From Halalkalibacter suaedae (GTDB lineage Bacteria; Bacillota; Bacilli; Bacillales; Bacillaceae_D), in contig NZ_JAGKSQ010000004.1 in NCBI RefSeq assembly GCF_017939705.1, positions 124,001-188,000 on the forward strand: a stretch of 64,000 nucleotides of DNA. The letters run 5' to 3'. The notes under the pieces are model-generated. The model worked only from the letters and a program-made list of their open reading frames with translations, did no database searches and was not told the DNA's origin. Position numbers and translations under genes: made by a program. Positions 35,328 through 44,080 of this stretch are shown here, in pieces (positions within the stretch are counted from its first letter, which is position 1; each line of letters opens with the position of its first letter).

Positions 35328-35430
35328 CAGGATCTAAAAGAGGTATTTTCTAAGCTGTAAATTGAATTATTTTTTTAGTCAGACTCATTAGTAGTAGAAC
35401 TTTTTTCATACATGGAAATGGTGTGCTTAA

Positions 35431-35562
35431 ATGAAAGGAGTCGAAGTACATTATCATAATTTTAGATGGTTTGATTTTATTATCGAATTACGTATCTTTG
35501 TTGGTACACTACTGTTGGTCTTCGTTAGTTATAAGTTTGTAAGAAGGTTAAAGCGAAAGTAA
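35431..35562 (+). CDS. Possible small membrane protein, 43 aa
   Basis: A 43-codon frame from ATG 35431 to TAA 35560-35562 has one hydrophobic segment (ELRIFVGTLLLVFVSYKFV) and a strongly basic end, RRLKRK, both reasonable for a real membrane peptide. No good ribosome binding site precedes the ATG; an AAAGGAG lies just inside the frame instead. The start and even the reality of the gene are therefore uncertain. Confidence 0.4.
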   Translation: MKGVEVHYHNFRWFDFIIELRIFVGTLLLVFVSYKFVRRLKRK

Positions 35563-35608
35563 TTGTACTAAGAAAATGATAAACAAAATAATACTAAGGG
35601 TGAGTTAG

Positions 35609-35806
35609 ATTAGACAAGAGAGAGAAAGACCTGAAAGAAGAAGAGAAAGAATGAGGCAAGAAGAACTAAAAAGAAATCCGACTAGTAGTTTCCAAGGTGG
35701 TGGAGGGTTGTCCGATTTGGTGGGAAGCTTAGGTTGGAAAGGCATGGGAATACTTATCCTTCTTTGTATTTTAGCTACTATTATTTATTCAGTTTTCTTT
35801 CAGTAA
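35609..35806 (+). CDS. DUF6366-like small membrane protein with apparent ATT start
   Basis: A 65-residue product. The basic N-terminus RPERRRERMRQEELKRNPTS is followed by LSDLVGSLGWKGMGIL and a C-terminal helix, which matches small Bacillus proteins of the DUF6366 type as I recall them. The family pattern needs the charged N-terminus, which lies upstream of the only ATG (35651). GGGTGAG at 35598-35604 sits four to five bases before ATT 35609, and a TAG precedes it two codons earlier in another frame. I place the start at ATT. Confidence 0.6.
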   Translation: MRQERERPERRRERMRQEELKRNPTSSFQGGGGLSDLVGSLGWKGMGILILLCILATIIYSVFFQ

Positions 35807-35846
35807 ATCTCCGATGGTTATGACATTATGTAGAGGAGTGTTTTAG

Positions 35847-36293
35847 CTGAATACTCGAACTATTGTTGATGAGGATTATTTTACAATAATTGATGTTATA
35901 GATAATTGGTGGGGGGATAGACAAATGTCGCATTTGTTACCTCGATTATTTTTTGAACACTTTCAGCAAACGAGTTTTATCGTTGAAGATAGCAATCATC
36001 ATCTGGCTGCTTTTCTTATTGGTTTTCTCTCGCAAACCCAACGAAATGTAGCATATATTCATTTTGTCGGGGTGAATCCTGAATTTCGAAATAAAGGACT
36101 AGCTAGAGAATTATATAATTTATTTTTCTTGACGGTTCATACTTTAGGTTGTGAAACGGTTAAGTGTATAACGTCCCCAACTAACGAAGGATCTGTGTCT
36201 TTTCATAGAGCCATGGGCTTTTCTGTAGCATTAGGCACAAATTATGCAGGTTATGGACAAGATCGAATTATATTTTCAAAATACTTAGGTTAA
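35847..36293 (+). CDS. GNAT family acetyltransferase with apparent CTG start
   Basis: A protein of about 148 residues. From CTG 35847 it opens NTRTIVDEDYFTIIDVIDNW followed by WGDRQMSHLLPRLFF, matching a GNAT group with the conserved 'WWGGR.M..mLPRLFF.hF' start, so the N-terminal 26 codons upstream of ATG 35925 are probably translated. The acetyl-CoA loop is VNPEFRNKGLARELYN, and the final FHRAMGFSV is the usual ending. GAGGAGTG at 35833-35840 is six bases before the CTG. The substrate is unknown. Confidence 0.75.
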   Translation: MNTRTIVDEDYFTIIDVIDNWWGDRQMSHLLPRLFFEHFQQTSFIVEDSNHHLAAFLIGFLSQTQRNVAYIHFVGVNPEFRNKGLARELYNLFFLTVHTLGCETVKCITSPTNEGSVSFHRAMGFSVALGTNYAGYGQDRIIFSKYLG

Positions 36294-36351
36294 CTAGTTT
36301 TTGAGTCTTACGTATATTAGACAGTACATATGATAAGATTGGAGCGTCATT

Positions 36352-36540
36352 GTGAAGAAATCTGAAAAGGTTATTGTAGTTATTTCAGTAATTGTTTATT
36401 GTCTAGCATTTTTAGGCTATATAGGTTTAGCACTATTTTCTAATGGTGTAGAACCATATCTTCATGCTGTTTTTATCTCTACATTTTTTCTTTTTGTATT
36501 CTTTATTGTTAAGAAAGGTAAGAAAAGTAGTAGTAGCTAA
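36352..36540 (+). CDS. Two-helix membrane protein, 62 aa
   Basis: GGAG lies seven bases before GTG 36352. The product begins MKKSEKVIVVISVIVYCLAF, continues with a short outer loop (SNGVEPY) and a second helix, and ends in a basic Ser-rich tail KKGKKSSSS. No family is recognised. It is convergent with the YjcZ-like gene, and a terminator hairpin lies between them. Confidence 0.6.
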   Translation: MKKSEKVIVVISVIVYCLAFLGYIGLALFSNGVEPYLHAVFISTFFLFVFFIVKKGKKSSSS

Positions 36541-36620
36541 GTAAGTAAACTGAACTGAGTGCATTGTGTGCTTGTATCAGTTAAATCATGCATATCTTTG
36601 TTAATATGGAGATAATACAA

Positions 36621-36658
36621 GGGTGACTCATTGTGGCACTGCCACGTGTGAGTCACCC
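36621..36658 (-). terminator. Terminator hairpin after the YjcZ-like gene
   Basis: GGGTGACTCA (36621-36630) and TGAGTCACCC (36649-36658) are perfect arms, with TGGCA/TGCCA pairing inside. On the minus strand TTGTATT follows, so it mainly serves the YjcZ-like gene; it may work both ways. Confidence 0.7.
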
Positions 36659-36674
36659 AATCCCACTTATTTAA

Positions 36675-36809
36675 TTAAAGCCAAGAAGCGCCGACAATGA
36701 TAAGAAGGATGAACAACACGACGATTAACGCGAAGCCATTACCTCCAGTAGTTGGTGCGACTGGAGTGCCGTACCCATAACCATATGGTGTATATCCGTA
36801 ACCGAACAT
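36675..36809 (-). CDS. YjcZ family small sporulation-type protein, 44 aa
   Basis: On the minus strand GGAGTG precedes ATG 36809, and the frame ends at TAA 36677-36675. The product starts MFGYGYTPYGYGYG, a Gly/Tyr-rich leader, and ends in the hydrophobic helix FALIVVLFILLIIVGASWL. That helix is the conserved core of the YjcZ/YmzF-type proteins of Bacillus, which are small membrane proteins often made during sporulation. It is short but its sequence identity is clear. Confidence 0.85.
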   Translation of the reverse strand: MFGYGYTPYGYGYGTPVAPTTGGNGFALIVVLFILLIIVGASWL

Positions 36810-36865
36810 TCTCAATCACTCCTTTCTGCTATTACATTAATACTCTATTCAAAAATAAAGTGAGT

Positions 36866-36958
36866 GTGAAAGTTTACTCTGGAAATGGGCAGTGGACCTG
36901 GCAGAATAGTGAACATGCTTTTAAGGAATGGAATTGTATCAAAACGAAAAATGGATAA
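36866..36958 (+). pseudogene. Protein-like C-terminal remnant
   Basis: From GTG 36866 to TAA 36956-36958 an open frame encodes VKVYSGNGQWTWQNSEHAFK and a further ten residues. The composition is protein-like, but there is no ribosome binding site, and upstream the frame runs through the antisense of the YjcZ-like gene. It is best read as the decayed end of a lost gene. Confidence 0.3.
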
Positions 36959-36997
36959 GTATAAATCAATTATGATATAAGAAATGGGGTGATTTTC

Positions 36998-37411
36998 ATT
37001 AATCCTGTAACAGACAGTCCTGTAGGTATAACGGAGCGAGGTTTCGCATTTGTGATTGACTTATTAATTGCTTTTGGGATTGCTTTGTTACTCAATATCA
37101 TCTTTGGTTATCAGACGCTTATTATTGCGGTATTTTTTTCGTATATCTACGAGGTATTCCTGCCGTTATTTTGGAACGGGTATACTGTTGGAAAACGTAT
37201 AGTTGGAATTCGAATAGCTCCGTTATCAGGGGAAAAGTTAACTTTAGGTACAATGATAATTAGAGGGTTTTTAATACAGATCCTTTATAACATTACTGCT
37301 GGCCTGCTTACAATCATCAGCATATATTTTGTCTCAACAAGAGTTGATAAACGTTCAATACACGATTTAGTAGCACAAACCTATGTTACAGCTAATCCAC
37401 CGGAGTCATGA
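36998..37411 (+). CDS. RDD family membrane protein with apparent ATT start
   Basis: A protein of about 137 residues with RDD-type architecture: (M)NPVTDSPVGITERGFAFVID at the N-terminus (Arg and Asp of the name), helices at about 22-45, 48-65 and 85-105, and the conserved YTVGKRIVGIRI loop. The natural N-terminus is NPV..., read from ATT 36998. GGGGTGA at 36986-36992 lies five bases before it and contains the only alternative, GTG 36989, which therefore cannot be used with this site. RDD proteins include Na+/H+ antiporter-like transporters in halophiles; the function here is unknown. Confidence 0.72.
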   Translation: MNPVTDSPVGITERGFAFVIDLLIAFGIALLLNIIFGYQTLIIAVFFSYIYEVFLPLFWNGYTVGKRIVGIRIAPLSGEKLTLGTMIIRGFLIQILYNITAGLLTIISIYFVSTRVDKRSIHDLVAQTYVTANPPES

Positions 37412-37469
37412 ATTACTAATCAAAACTGAATAAATAACTTGCTTCCAAATAGATAATGTACTACAATTT

Positions 37470-37490
37470 AAAACGTAATGATTACGTTTT
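37470..37490 (+). promoter_or_regulatory. Zur operator 1 of znuCBA
   Basis: A perfect 21-bp palindrome (half-sites AAAACGTAAT and ATTACGTTTT around a central G) matches the Bacillus Zur box. It lies 182 bases before the znuC start. Confidence 0.85.
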
Positions 37491-37595
37491 GTAGACAAGA
37501 CTTATGATTATAGTTGATTTTCTTATAGATAATTCAGACTAAGTTTTTTACATACAAAATTCGTTTCCAAAAGTCATACTATTTTTTTACTCCTT

Positions 37596-37616
37596 AAATC
37601 GTAATCATTACTTTTT
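37596..37616 (+). promoter_or_regulatory. Zur operator 2 of znuCBA
   Basis: AATCGTAATCATTACT at 37597-37612 is the core of a second Zur-type 9-1-9 box, 36 bases before GTG 37652 and 126 bp from the first (centre to centre). Confidence 0.85.
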
Positions 37617-37651
37617 ATTTTGTGGAAATTCAAAAATTGAGGGGGGAAATA

Positions 37652-38419
37652 GTGTCTGGTCGCAAGATAGTCGAAGTGAAAAATGTTTCTTTTAAATACG
37701 AAAAAGAGTGGGTAATCGAGAATAGTAACTTTTCTCTCGAGGAGGGGCAATTCCTTGGATTGATTGGTCCAAATGGTTCAGGGAAGTCAACTTTAATTAA
37801 CTTAATCCTCGGGCTTGTCAAACCTGATAATGGAAGCATTCAGGTCTTCGGTAAACCTATCAAACAATTTAATGATTGGAAAGAGATCGGTTATATTTCA
37901 CAGAAGTCCAATAGTTTTAACTCTGGTTTTCCGGCGAGTGTGTTAGAAGTAGTAAGATCTGGTCTCGTCTCGAGTCTAGGTATGTTCTGTTTTCTAAAAC
38001 AAGAGCATACACAAAGAGCGTTGGAAGCATTAAGACTGGTAGGGATGGAGAAATTCTCAAAATCAAATATAGGAGAGTTGTCCGGTGGTCAGCAGCAGAG
38101 AGTATTTATTGCACGTGCTCTTGTTAGTGAACCTTCCCTCATCATTCTTGATGAACCAACAGTAGGAGTTGACACCAAGAATGTAAACAAGTTCTATGAT
38201 TTATTGAACAGATTGAATAAGGAAAATGGAGTCACACTTCTTATGATCACGCACGATTTAGACAGAATCAAGAAATATGCAACTGAGATCGTTTCAATGA
38301 AGAGCAAAAGTTTCACTGGTCTTTCAGATGATGTTAGCTATATCACTAATCCTGGAGATGATCACAAGTATGAAGATACGGACCAACTACTTTCTAGCAG
38401 TAGGGAGTTGAATTCCTAA
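37652..38419 (+). CDS. znuC: Zinc ABC transporter ATPase ZnuC/AdcC
   Basis: A 255-residue ATPase for high-affinity zinc import. Walker A is GPNGSGKST, the Q-loop lies in YISQKSNSF, the signature is ELSGGQQQRVFIARAL, Walker B IILDEPTVGVD and the switch MITHD. The long C-terminal tail after the core is short on motifs. GAGGGGGGAAATA leads to GTG 37652; an ATG-free frame extends upstream to 37622. It overlaps znuB by one base (TAATG). Zur boxes upstream predict derepression under zinc starvation. Confidence 0.92.
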   Translation: MSGRKIVEVKNVSFKYEKEWVIENSNFSLEEGQFLGLIGPNGSGKSTLINLILGLVKPDNGSIQVFGKPIKQFNDWKEIGYISQKSNSFNSGFPASVLEVVRSGLVSSLGMFCFLKQEHTQRALEALRLVGMEKFSKSNIGELSGGQQQRVFIARALVSEPSLIILDEPTVGVDTKNVNKFYDLLNRLNKENGVTLLMITHDLDRIKKYATEIVSMKSKSFTGLSDDVSYITNPGDDHKYEDTDQLLSSSRELNS

Positions 38420-39273
38420 TGCTGGAAGTGTTCTTGAAATATGAATTTTTACAGAACGCTGTCATTACAGGATTGTTGATTGGACTTGTTGCACCTATTC
38501 TTGGCATTTTTATCGTTGTCCGTAGACTGTCCCTAATAGCAGATGCTCTTTCTCATATTACATTAACAGGAATTGCAGCAAGTCTATTTTTAGAAAAGAA
38601 GGTGCTCGGAATAGACACACTGAATCCAATTTATCTGGGAATGATCTTTTCTGTTATAGGAGCATTGTTAATTGAGCGACTTAGAAAAGTGTATAGACAT
38701 TATGAAGAATTAGCTATTCCTATTATCCTATCTGGTGGGATCGGTCTAGGTGTGATATTCATTTCCTTGGCAGAAGGCTTTAACACAGATCTGTTTAGCT
38801 ACTTGTTTGGCAGTGTAGCTGCGGTGAGTCGTTCGAATATGTGGATTGTTTTAATCATTACCATTATTGTTTGTTTACTAGTTTTCTTGTTTTACAAAGA
38901 GTTATTTATTTTATCGTTTGATGAAGAGCATGCGTCGATTTCAGGTGTGAAAGGTCGATGGATTCATCTTCTATTTATCTTGATGGTTGCGTTAGTGATT
39001 GCTTCATCTATGCAGGTAGTCGGAATTTTACTCGTTTCAGCCCTGATTTCATTGCCAGTAGCCTCTGCTATCAGGATTTCAAAAAGCTTCAAGCAAACAA
39101 TGTGGGTATCCGTCATCTTTAGTGAAACCTCTGTTATTGTAGGGTTGATTTCTGCCTACTATTTAGGTGTTCCTCCTGGTGGAACCATTGTTATGACAGC
39201 GATTCTTATTTTGATCCTAGCAATTGCTTACAGTAAGTTCAGTAGATATTTTTGGTCAAGATTGATGAGGTGA
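38419..39273 (+). CDS. znuB: Zinc ABC transporter permease ZnuB/AdcB
   Basis: A 284-residue permease of the ABC-3 family, with eight to nine predicted helices. Conserved stretches include RRLSLIADALSHITLTGIAA, GSVAAVSRSNMW and SFDEEHASISGVKG, all usual in ZnuB/AdcB. It forms the membrane channel for zinc with ZnuC as motor and the downstream binding protein as donor. The gap to that gene is 66 bases. Confidence 0.92.
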   Translation: MLEVFLKYEFLQNAVITGLLIGLVAPILGIFIVVRRLSLIADALSHITLTGIAASLFLEKKVLGIDTLNPIYLGMIFSVIGALLIERLRKVYRHYEELAIPIILSGGIGLGVIFISLAEGFNTDLFSYLFGSVAAVSRSNMWIVLIITIIVCLLVFLFYKELFILSFDEEHASISGVKGRWIHLLFILMVALVIASSMQVVGILLVSALISLPVASAIRISKSFKQTMWVSVIFSETSVIVGLISAYYLGVPPGGTIVMTAILILILAIAYSKFSRYFWSRLMR

Positions 39274-39339
39274 ATGACTTGAAAGAATTCTAAATTGTAG
39301 GAATGCCTTAAAAAATAGTAGAAGGGTGGATTAGAAACA

Positions 39340-40923
39340 ATGTATAAAAAATTGGTTGGTGTAATGAGTCTATCTATTATGATTTTGACAATAGCAGCTT
39401 GTGGCAATGTAGATACGAATAGCAGTGGAGGAAATGGTCATCTCCAGGAAGAGACCGAGCCGTTACATATATATACTACTGTCTATCCTTTACAATTTTT
39501 TGCTGAACAGATTGCAGGAGATGAAGCTCTGGTAGAATCGATCTTGCCACCAGGTTCAAATCCTCATAACTATGAACCAACGACAGAAGATATTGTAGAG
39601 CTTGCTGAATCAGATGCTTTTATTTACATTGGAGCTGGACTGGAGCCTTATGCAGAGAGTATTTCAGAATCAATTAAATCTGAGGACGTAAAAATAGTAG
39701 CAGCATCAAATAACTTAGAGTTAATTGATCACATCCATGATCATGAGGAAGAACATAGTCATGAAGAAGAGGAAGCTGACCATCATGATGAAGAAGATCA
39801 GCATGATCACGGAGACAAAGATCCACATGTATGGTTAGAACCGGTTCTTTCTATTAAGGTTGCAGAAACGATTAAAGAAACTCTTGTGGAGCTCAATCCT
39901 GGTAAAGAAGAAGAATTTAATCGGAATTTCGAGAAACTAAAAGAAAATCTAGAGAATCTAGATAGCGAGTTTCGTTCACAGCTTGAACCTTTACCTGGTA
40001 ATAAAATAATTGTCTCACATGCAGCATACGGATACTGGGAGCGGGCCTATGGTATTGAACAAATTGCCGTTTCGGGTCTAAGTCCGACGAATGAACCTTC
40101 ACAAAAAGATATAAAAGATATTATCGAAGTTGCCGAACACTATGAGCTGAAGCATGTCTTTTTTGAGCAAAATGTTACGCTAAAGGTTGCGGACGTTGTA
40201 AGAAAAGAAATTGGTGCAGAAGCGTTACAGATCCATAATTTATCTGTGTTAACAGACGAAGATATAGACAATAACGAGGATTACTTTTCACTCATGCGTA
40301 AAAATTTAGAGACTTTAACAAAAGCTCTATCTATTGCTTCAACAGCTAAATCAAGTGAGCACACTCATTCACATGATGAAGAAAGTGAGAAAATCCATGA
40401 AGGGTACTTTGAAGACAGTCAAATAAAGGATCGTTCTCTTTCTGATTGGGAAGGTGACTGGCAGTCTGTCTATCCATATCTTCAAGACGGGACTCTTGAT
40501 GAAGTGTTTGCTCATAAAGCAGAACATAACGATGACAAAACAGCGGACGAATATAAAGAATACTATCAGGTAGGGTATCAGACAGATGTAGACCGAATCA
40601 TAATTAGTGAAGGTACAGTAACATTCTATGAAAATGGTCAGGAAAATTCTGGCGAGTATGTATATGATGGGTATGAGATTCTAACGTATGAAAAAGGCAA
40701 TAGAGGAGTTAGATTTATATTTAAACGAGTAGAAGAAGCTGAGGAACTTCCTCAATATATCCAATTCAGTGATCATAGCATTTACCCGACGAAAGCCGAT
40801 CACTATCATTTATATTGGGGTGACGATCGTGAAGCATTACTAGAGGAAGTAACGAATTGGCCTACCTACTACCCTTCAGAAATGAATGGGGAGGAAATAG
40901 CCGATGAAATGATGGCTCACTGA
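39340..40923 (+). CDS. znuA: Zinc-binding lipoprotein ZnuA/AdcA with C-terminal ZinT domain
   Basis: A 527-residue two-domain lipoprotein. The signal peptide ends in TIAACG (lipidated Cys near 21). The cluster A-I domain runs to about 330 and contains PPGSNPHNYEPT, a His/Asp/Glu-rich mobile loop near 125-160, DPHVWLEP and SHAAYGYW, which supply the zinc His ligands. A second short His-rich linker (HTHSHDEE) leads to a ZinT/YodA domain from about 345, with LSDWEGDWQSVYPYLQDG and a C-terminal HLYWG. The same fusion exists in streptococcal AdcA and aids zinc capture. Zur boxes lie upstream of the operon. Confidence 0.92.
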   Translation: MYKKLVGVMSLSIMILTIAACGNVDTNSSGGNGHLQEETEPLHIYTTVYPLQFFAEQIAGDEALVESILPPGSNPHNYEPTTEDIVELAESDAFIYIGAGLEPYAESISESIKSEDVKIVAASNNLELIDHIHDHEEEHSHEEEEADHHDEEDQHDHGDKDPHVWLEPVLSIKVAETIKETLVELNPGKEEEFNRNFEKLKENLENLDSEFRSQLEPLPGNKIIVSHAAYGYWERAYGIEQIAVSGLSPTNEPSQKDIKDIIEVAEHYELKHVFFEQNVTLKVADVVRKEIGAEALQIHNLSVLTDEDIDNNEDYFSLMRKNLETLTKALSIASTAKSSEHTHSHDEESEKIHEGYFEDSQIKDRSLSDWEGDWQSVYPYLQDGTLDEVFAHKAEHNDDKTADEYKEYYQVGYQTDVDRIIISEGTVTFYENGQENSGEYVYDGYEILTYEKGNRGVRFIFKRVEEAEELPQYIQFSDHSIYPTKADHYHLYWGDDREALLEEVTNWPTYYPSEMNGEEIADEMMAH

Positions 40924-40953
40924 AAATGAGGACATATGACTAAGTATGAAGGA

Positions 40954-40981
40954 GAAGCTGCCTTGTGCAGCTTCTTTTTTC
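40954..40981 (+). terminator. Intrinsic terminator of znuCBA
   Basis: GAAGCTGC (40954-40961) pairs with GCAGCTTC (40967-40974), followed by TTTTTT. Confidence 0.9.
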
Positions 40982-41142
40982 GTAATTACAGAATAATTAA
41001 AGCACTGTAGAAGCCTTAACTTTAAATAGATAATATAGGTATTTATATACATTAAAATAATTATATGTAAATTAGAAGGTTTTTGAATTAATAGAAAGAA
41101 TTATTTACCTGCTTAAAATAAAAATTGATTGGAGATGAGGGA

Positions 41143-41583
41143 ATGGGATTAAAGGTGGAAAAATTAGATTTAACTAAGGTTGATATTTCTGGCTCCAAGT
41201 GGCAAGAAGTTAATGCTGAGAGACTGGAAATAGATAATGTTAGTTTAGCAAATACAAAAATTAATAATGTAAACATGAGAAGAATGATATTGAATGATAT
41301 AAATATGGAGGAATGTACAATAACAGATGCTAACTTTAGTAATGCAGTTATTGACCATGTTCATTTATTTGGAACAGAATTTCGAAATATAGTATTACCA
41401 CTGGAGGGTGATGGGAACTTTAAGCAAGATGGACAGTATAAATCAATAAGTTTCAAAGATAGTAATTTGGCAGAAGGACAGCTAATGAACTGTGATCTAA
41501 CAAATATGGAGATAATTGATTGTGATATTACTGGATTAAAAATTAATGGAATACTAATTGATGAACTGATTAGAAATAAGTAA
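41143..41583 (+). CDS. Pentapeptide-repeat-like protein, 146 aa
   Basis: The product consists almost entirely of degenerate five-residue units, for example VSLANTKINNVNMRRMILND and ITDANFSNAVIDHVHLFG, with a charged insertion (PLEGDGNFKQDGQYKS) near residue 90. This should fold as a short right-handed beta-helix. GGAGATGAGGG sits just before ATG 41143; TTG 41125 also lies in frame but has no ribosome binding site. The function is unknown; it is not close in sequence to the Cys-rich pentapeptide protein at 34295. Confidence 0.72.
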   Translation: MGLKVEKLDLTKVDISGSKWQEVNAERLEIDNVSLANTKINNVNMRRMILNDINMEECTITDANFSNAVIDHVHLFGTEFRNIVLPLEGDGNFKQDGQYKSISFKDSNLAEGQLMNCDLTNMEIIDCDITGLKINGILIDELIRNK

Positions 41584-41651
41584 GGGTTAAATGAAACTTA
41601 ACTACAAAAGGATAGTTTCTCACTACGATCTGAGGCGTTATTTTCACCTAG

Positions 41652-41681
41652 AAAAAAAGGCTGTTGAGACTCTCAACAGCC
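41652..41681 (-). terminator. Intrinsic terminator of the chemoreceptor gene
   Basis: GGCTGTTGAGA and TCTCAACAGCC form a perfect hairpin (41659-41681); on the minus strand it runs into seven T (41658-41652). Confidence 0.88.
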
Positions 41682-41709
41682 AAAAAACATCATTGTCTAA
41701 AGGTTATTC

Positions 41710-43455
41710 CTAGTCAATCTTATATTCCTTTAACATATTGTTTAGTTGATGATTTAATTGGCTTAGTTCCTCTGCAAGCTTAGCAACGTCAGTAACAGCT
41801 TTCGATTGATCTTCTACAGACGAGCCTATTTGCTCTACTGTCGCCGCTATCTCTTCAGAAACACTTGAGGAGCTACTAATTCCATCACTGATTTTTGAAC
41901 TTTGTTCGATAATTTTAGTGATTTCTTTATTCAGAATATCTAGTGCGTTTCCAGTGTCTACAATTGATGAAGACACTTGATTGAATTTGCTTTCTGTTTC
42001 TAAAACATCCTCACTTAATTGCTTGGTAGTGTTTCTTGTACCTTCTACTGTTTCAACTGTCTGTTCTGTTTGTTTAGCGATGCTTGTAACAACTTCTTGC
42101 ACCTCGTGTGTAGCTCTACTAGATTGTTCAGCAAGTTTGCGTATTTCCGATGCTACGACTGAGAAGCCTTTTCCATGTTCTCCAGCTCTAGCAGCTTCAA
42201 TACTAGCATTTAGTGCAAGTAGATTCGTTTCAGCAGAGATACTCTCTATCGTCTCCATAATATGGTATATTTCTCTTGTTCGCTCATATAAACTTTTGAC
42301 ACCAACACTTATCTCTTCTGAAGCAGCCAATGAATCTTCATTCGACTTTTTCAGCTTATTCACAATAGAAATTCCTTGTGTTGAAGCATCCTCAGAATGT
42401 GCGATGATATCTTTAATGATCGTGCTTTGCTCATTCATCGCTTCAATCGATTGTGTCAGCTTTTCGACACGATGATTAATATCTTCTAGAGCATGAGCTT
42501 GGTCCTGTGTACCTTTTGTAATCTCCTCCATAGAACTCCCAACTTCTGCACTACTAGCGGACGTCTGTTCTGAAACGGCCGATAGGTTTGTCGATGAATC
42601 CAAAAGTTGATTGCTTGTGTCAGAGACTGTTCTAATTAAATGTTTAATTTGTTTGGTCATTTTATTAAAGGATACGGCTAATTGTCCTAATTCATCCTTC
42701 GATTCTGGTAAATTAGTATCCATACAATTTCCATCAGCTATTTGAACTGAAACATAGGTTAATTGTTTAAGTAATTTGACTTTCTTTCTAATTGCTACAT
42801 AGAAAAGAATGAGACTTATAACAATAATTATAATCATGCTGGAAATAATGAAAAGCTTAACAACTGACAATCCTTCATAAAATTCATCTTCGTAGACCGC
42901 CATCCCAACATACCATTCAAACGGTTCGTAGTAGTTCATATAGACAATCTTATCACGGATTTCTCCTGTTTCGTCATTTTTGTCTTCATAAGAGACGTAA
43001 TGCTCCTCAATAACAGTGGACCTTGCCCCAGCAACCATCATCTCTCGGTTAGTAACGTTGTCAGGAACGATTCCTATCTCATTAGTTGGGTGTACTTGTG
43101 AGGATAAATCTAATCCGTAGGCGAGCATATAGCCCTCTTCTTTGTACAAAAACTTAGATTTTTGAAAATCATAGCCTTCAGCTAACTTAGGTCCACTTAG
43201 GTAAATTCGAGCTTGTTCTTTCGCTTCTTCTAATGTGATTTCTCCGGAGATAACCCGGTCATTTAAAGAATCTAAAGTGGAAAACGAACTGTCGACAATA
43301 TGTTTTAAATCTAACTTACCTGCACTAATTAACTGGTCTTCTGCAATAAAATAACTAATTGAACCAATGACTGCACCGGTAACCAAAACAATACATGTAA
43401 TCAAAATCATCAGTTGTGTAAAAATACTTTTACTAGCTAGCTTCAACCTGTTCAT
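41710..43455 (-). CDS. Methyl-accepting chemotaxis protein with single-Cache sensor
   Basis: A 581-residue chemoreceptor. A helix near 12-34 is followed by an sCache_2-type sensor to about 195 (ending [20 protein letters not shown], characteristic of that family), a second helix ([20 protein letters not shown]), HAMP with [17 protein letters not shown], and a signalling domain with [20 protein letters not shown]. sCache_2 sensors bind small organic acids or urea-like compounds. No methylation-enzyme tether pentapeptide is seen at the C-terminus. It is transcribed alone on the minus strand. Confidence 0.88.
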   Translation of the reverse strand: MNRLKLASKSIFTQLMILITCIVLVTGAVIGSISYFIAEDQLISAGKLDLKHIVDSSFSTLDSLNDRVISGEITLEEAKEQARIYLSGPKLAEGYDFQKSKFLYKEEGYMLAYGLDLSSQVHPTNEIGIVPDNVTNREMMVAGARSTVIEEHYVSYEDKNDETGEIRDKIVYMNYYEPFEWYVGMAVYEDEFYEGLSVVKLFIISSMIIIIVISLILFYVAIRKKVKLLKQLTYVSVQIADGNCMDTNLPESKDELGQLAVSFNKMTKQIKHLIRTVSDTSNQLLDSSTNLSAVSEQTSASSAEVGSSMEEITKGTQDQAHALEDINHRVEKLTQSIEAMNEQSTIIKDIIAHSEDASTQGISIVNKLKKSNEDSLAASEEISVGVKSLYERTREIYHIMETIESISAETNLLALNASIEAARAGEHGKGFSVVASEIRKLAEQSSRATHEVQEVVTSIAKQTEQTVETVEGTRNTTKQLSEDVLETESKFNQVSSSIVDTGNALDILNKEITKIIEQSSKISDGISSSSSVSEEIAATVEQIGSSVEDQSKAVTDVAKLAEELSQLNHQLNNMLKEYKID

Positions 43456-43680
43456 AAAAACACCCCATTTTAGTTTTCTTTTTTTATTATCGACAATTTA
43501 CGACAAATTCGGTATAGCGTTTTCATATTAATTGAGTTAAATGAGGTGGCAATTACTTCCTCGAATACCTATTGTGGTGGAGAAACCAAAGTCGTTTGAG
43601 AAAGGGGAATCGTTCTTTCTGTTGAATTACTAGATAAGGGAATCTTTTTGAGGAAATTGGATAGAAAAGGAGGGAATGAA

Positions 43681-43863
43681 ATGATACCGATTATTTTATC
43701 TGTGATAACCATAATTGTATTTATTCTTTCAATAACTCTTGTGATTAAAAAAAGGAAAAAAGAAGGAATAACCGGGATCAAAAGTGCTTTAACTCCAATT
43801 TGTTTCTATCTAATTTGTATAATAAATCTTTTAGCCTACTGGTTTAATTTTGTTGGTTATTAA
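43681..43863 (+). CDS. Two-helix membrane protein, 60 aa
   Basis: GGAGGG lies six bases before ATG 43681. The protein begins MIPIILSVITIIVFILSITL, has a basic linker KKRKKEGITGIKS and a second helix (PICFYLICIINLLAYWFNF). No family is recognised. The frame extends upstream to 43648, but that part covers the ribosome binding site. Confidence 0.6.
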   Translation: MIPIILSVITIIVFILSITLVIKKRKKEGITGIKSALTPICFYLICIINLLAYWFNFVGY

Positions 43864-44080
43864 ATTGGTGTATTACTTTGCTTTTGTTAATTTTAGGTGT
43901 TTATTTCACAAAGTATTTGCCGTTATCTAAAACACAAAGTTGAGGGAGTATCTTTAAAAGGGGATGCTTTTTCTTTTGATATTTCAACCAAAATATGGAT
44001 TAGGTGTTAAAATGAAGTTGTATGATTGTTAGAGTGTTGGAATAGAAATTGATTATTTAAGTGTTTTTGAGGAGGAGAAA

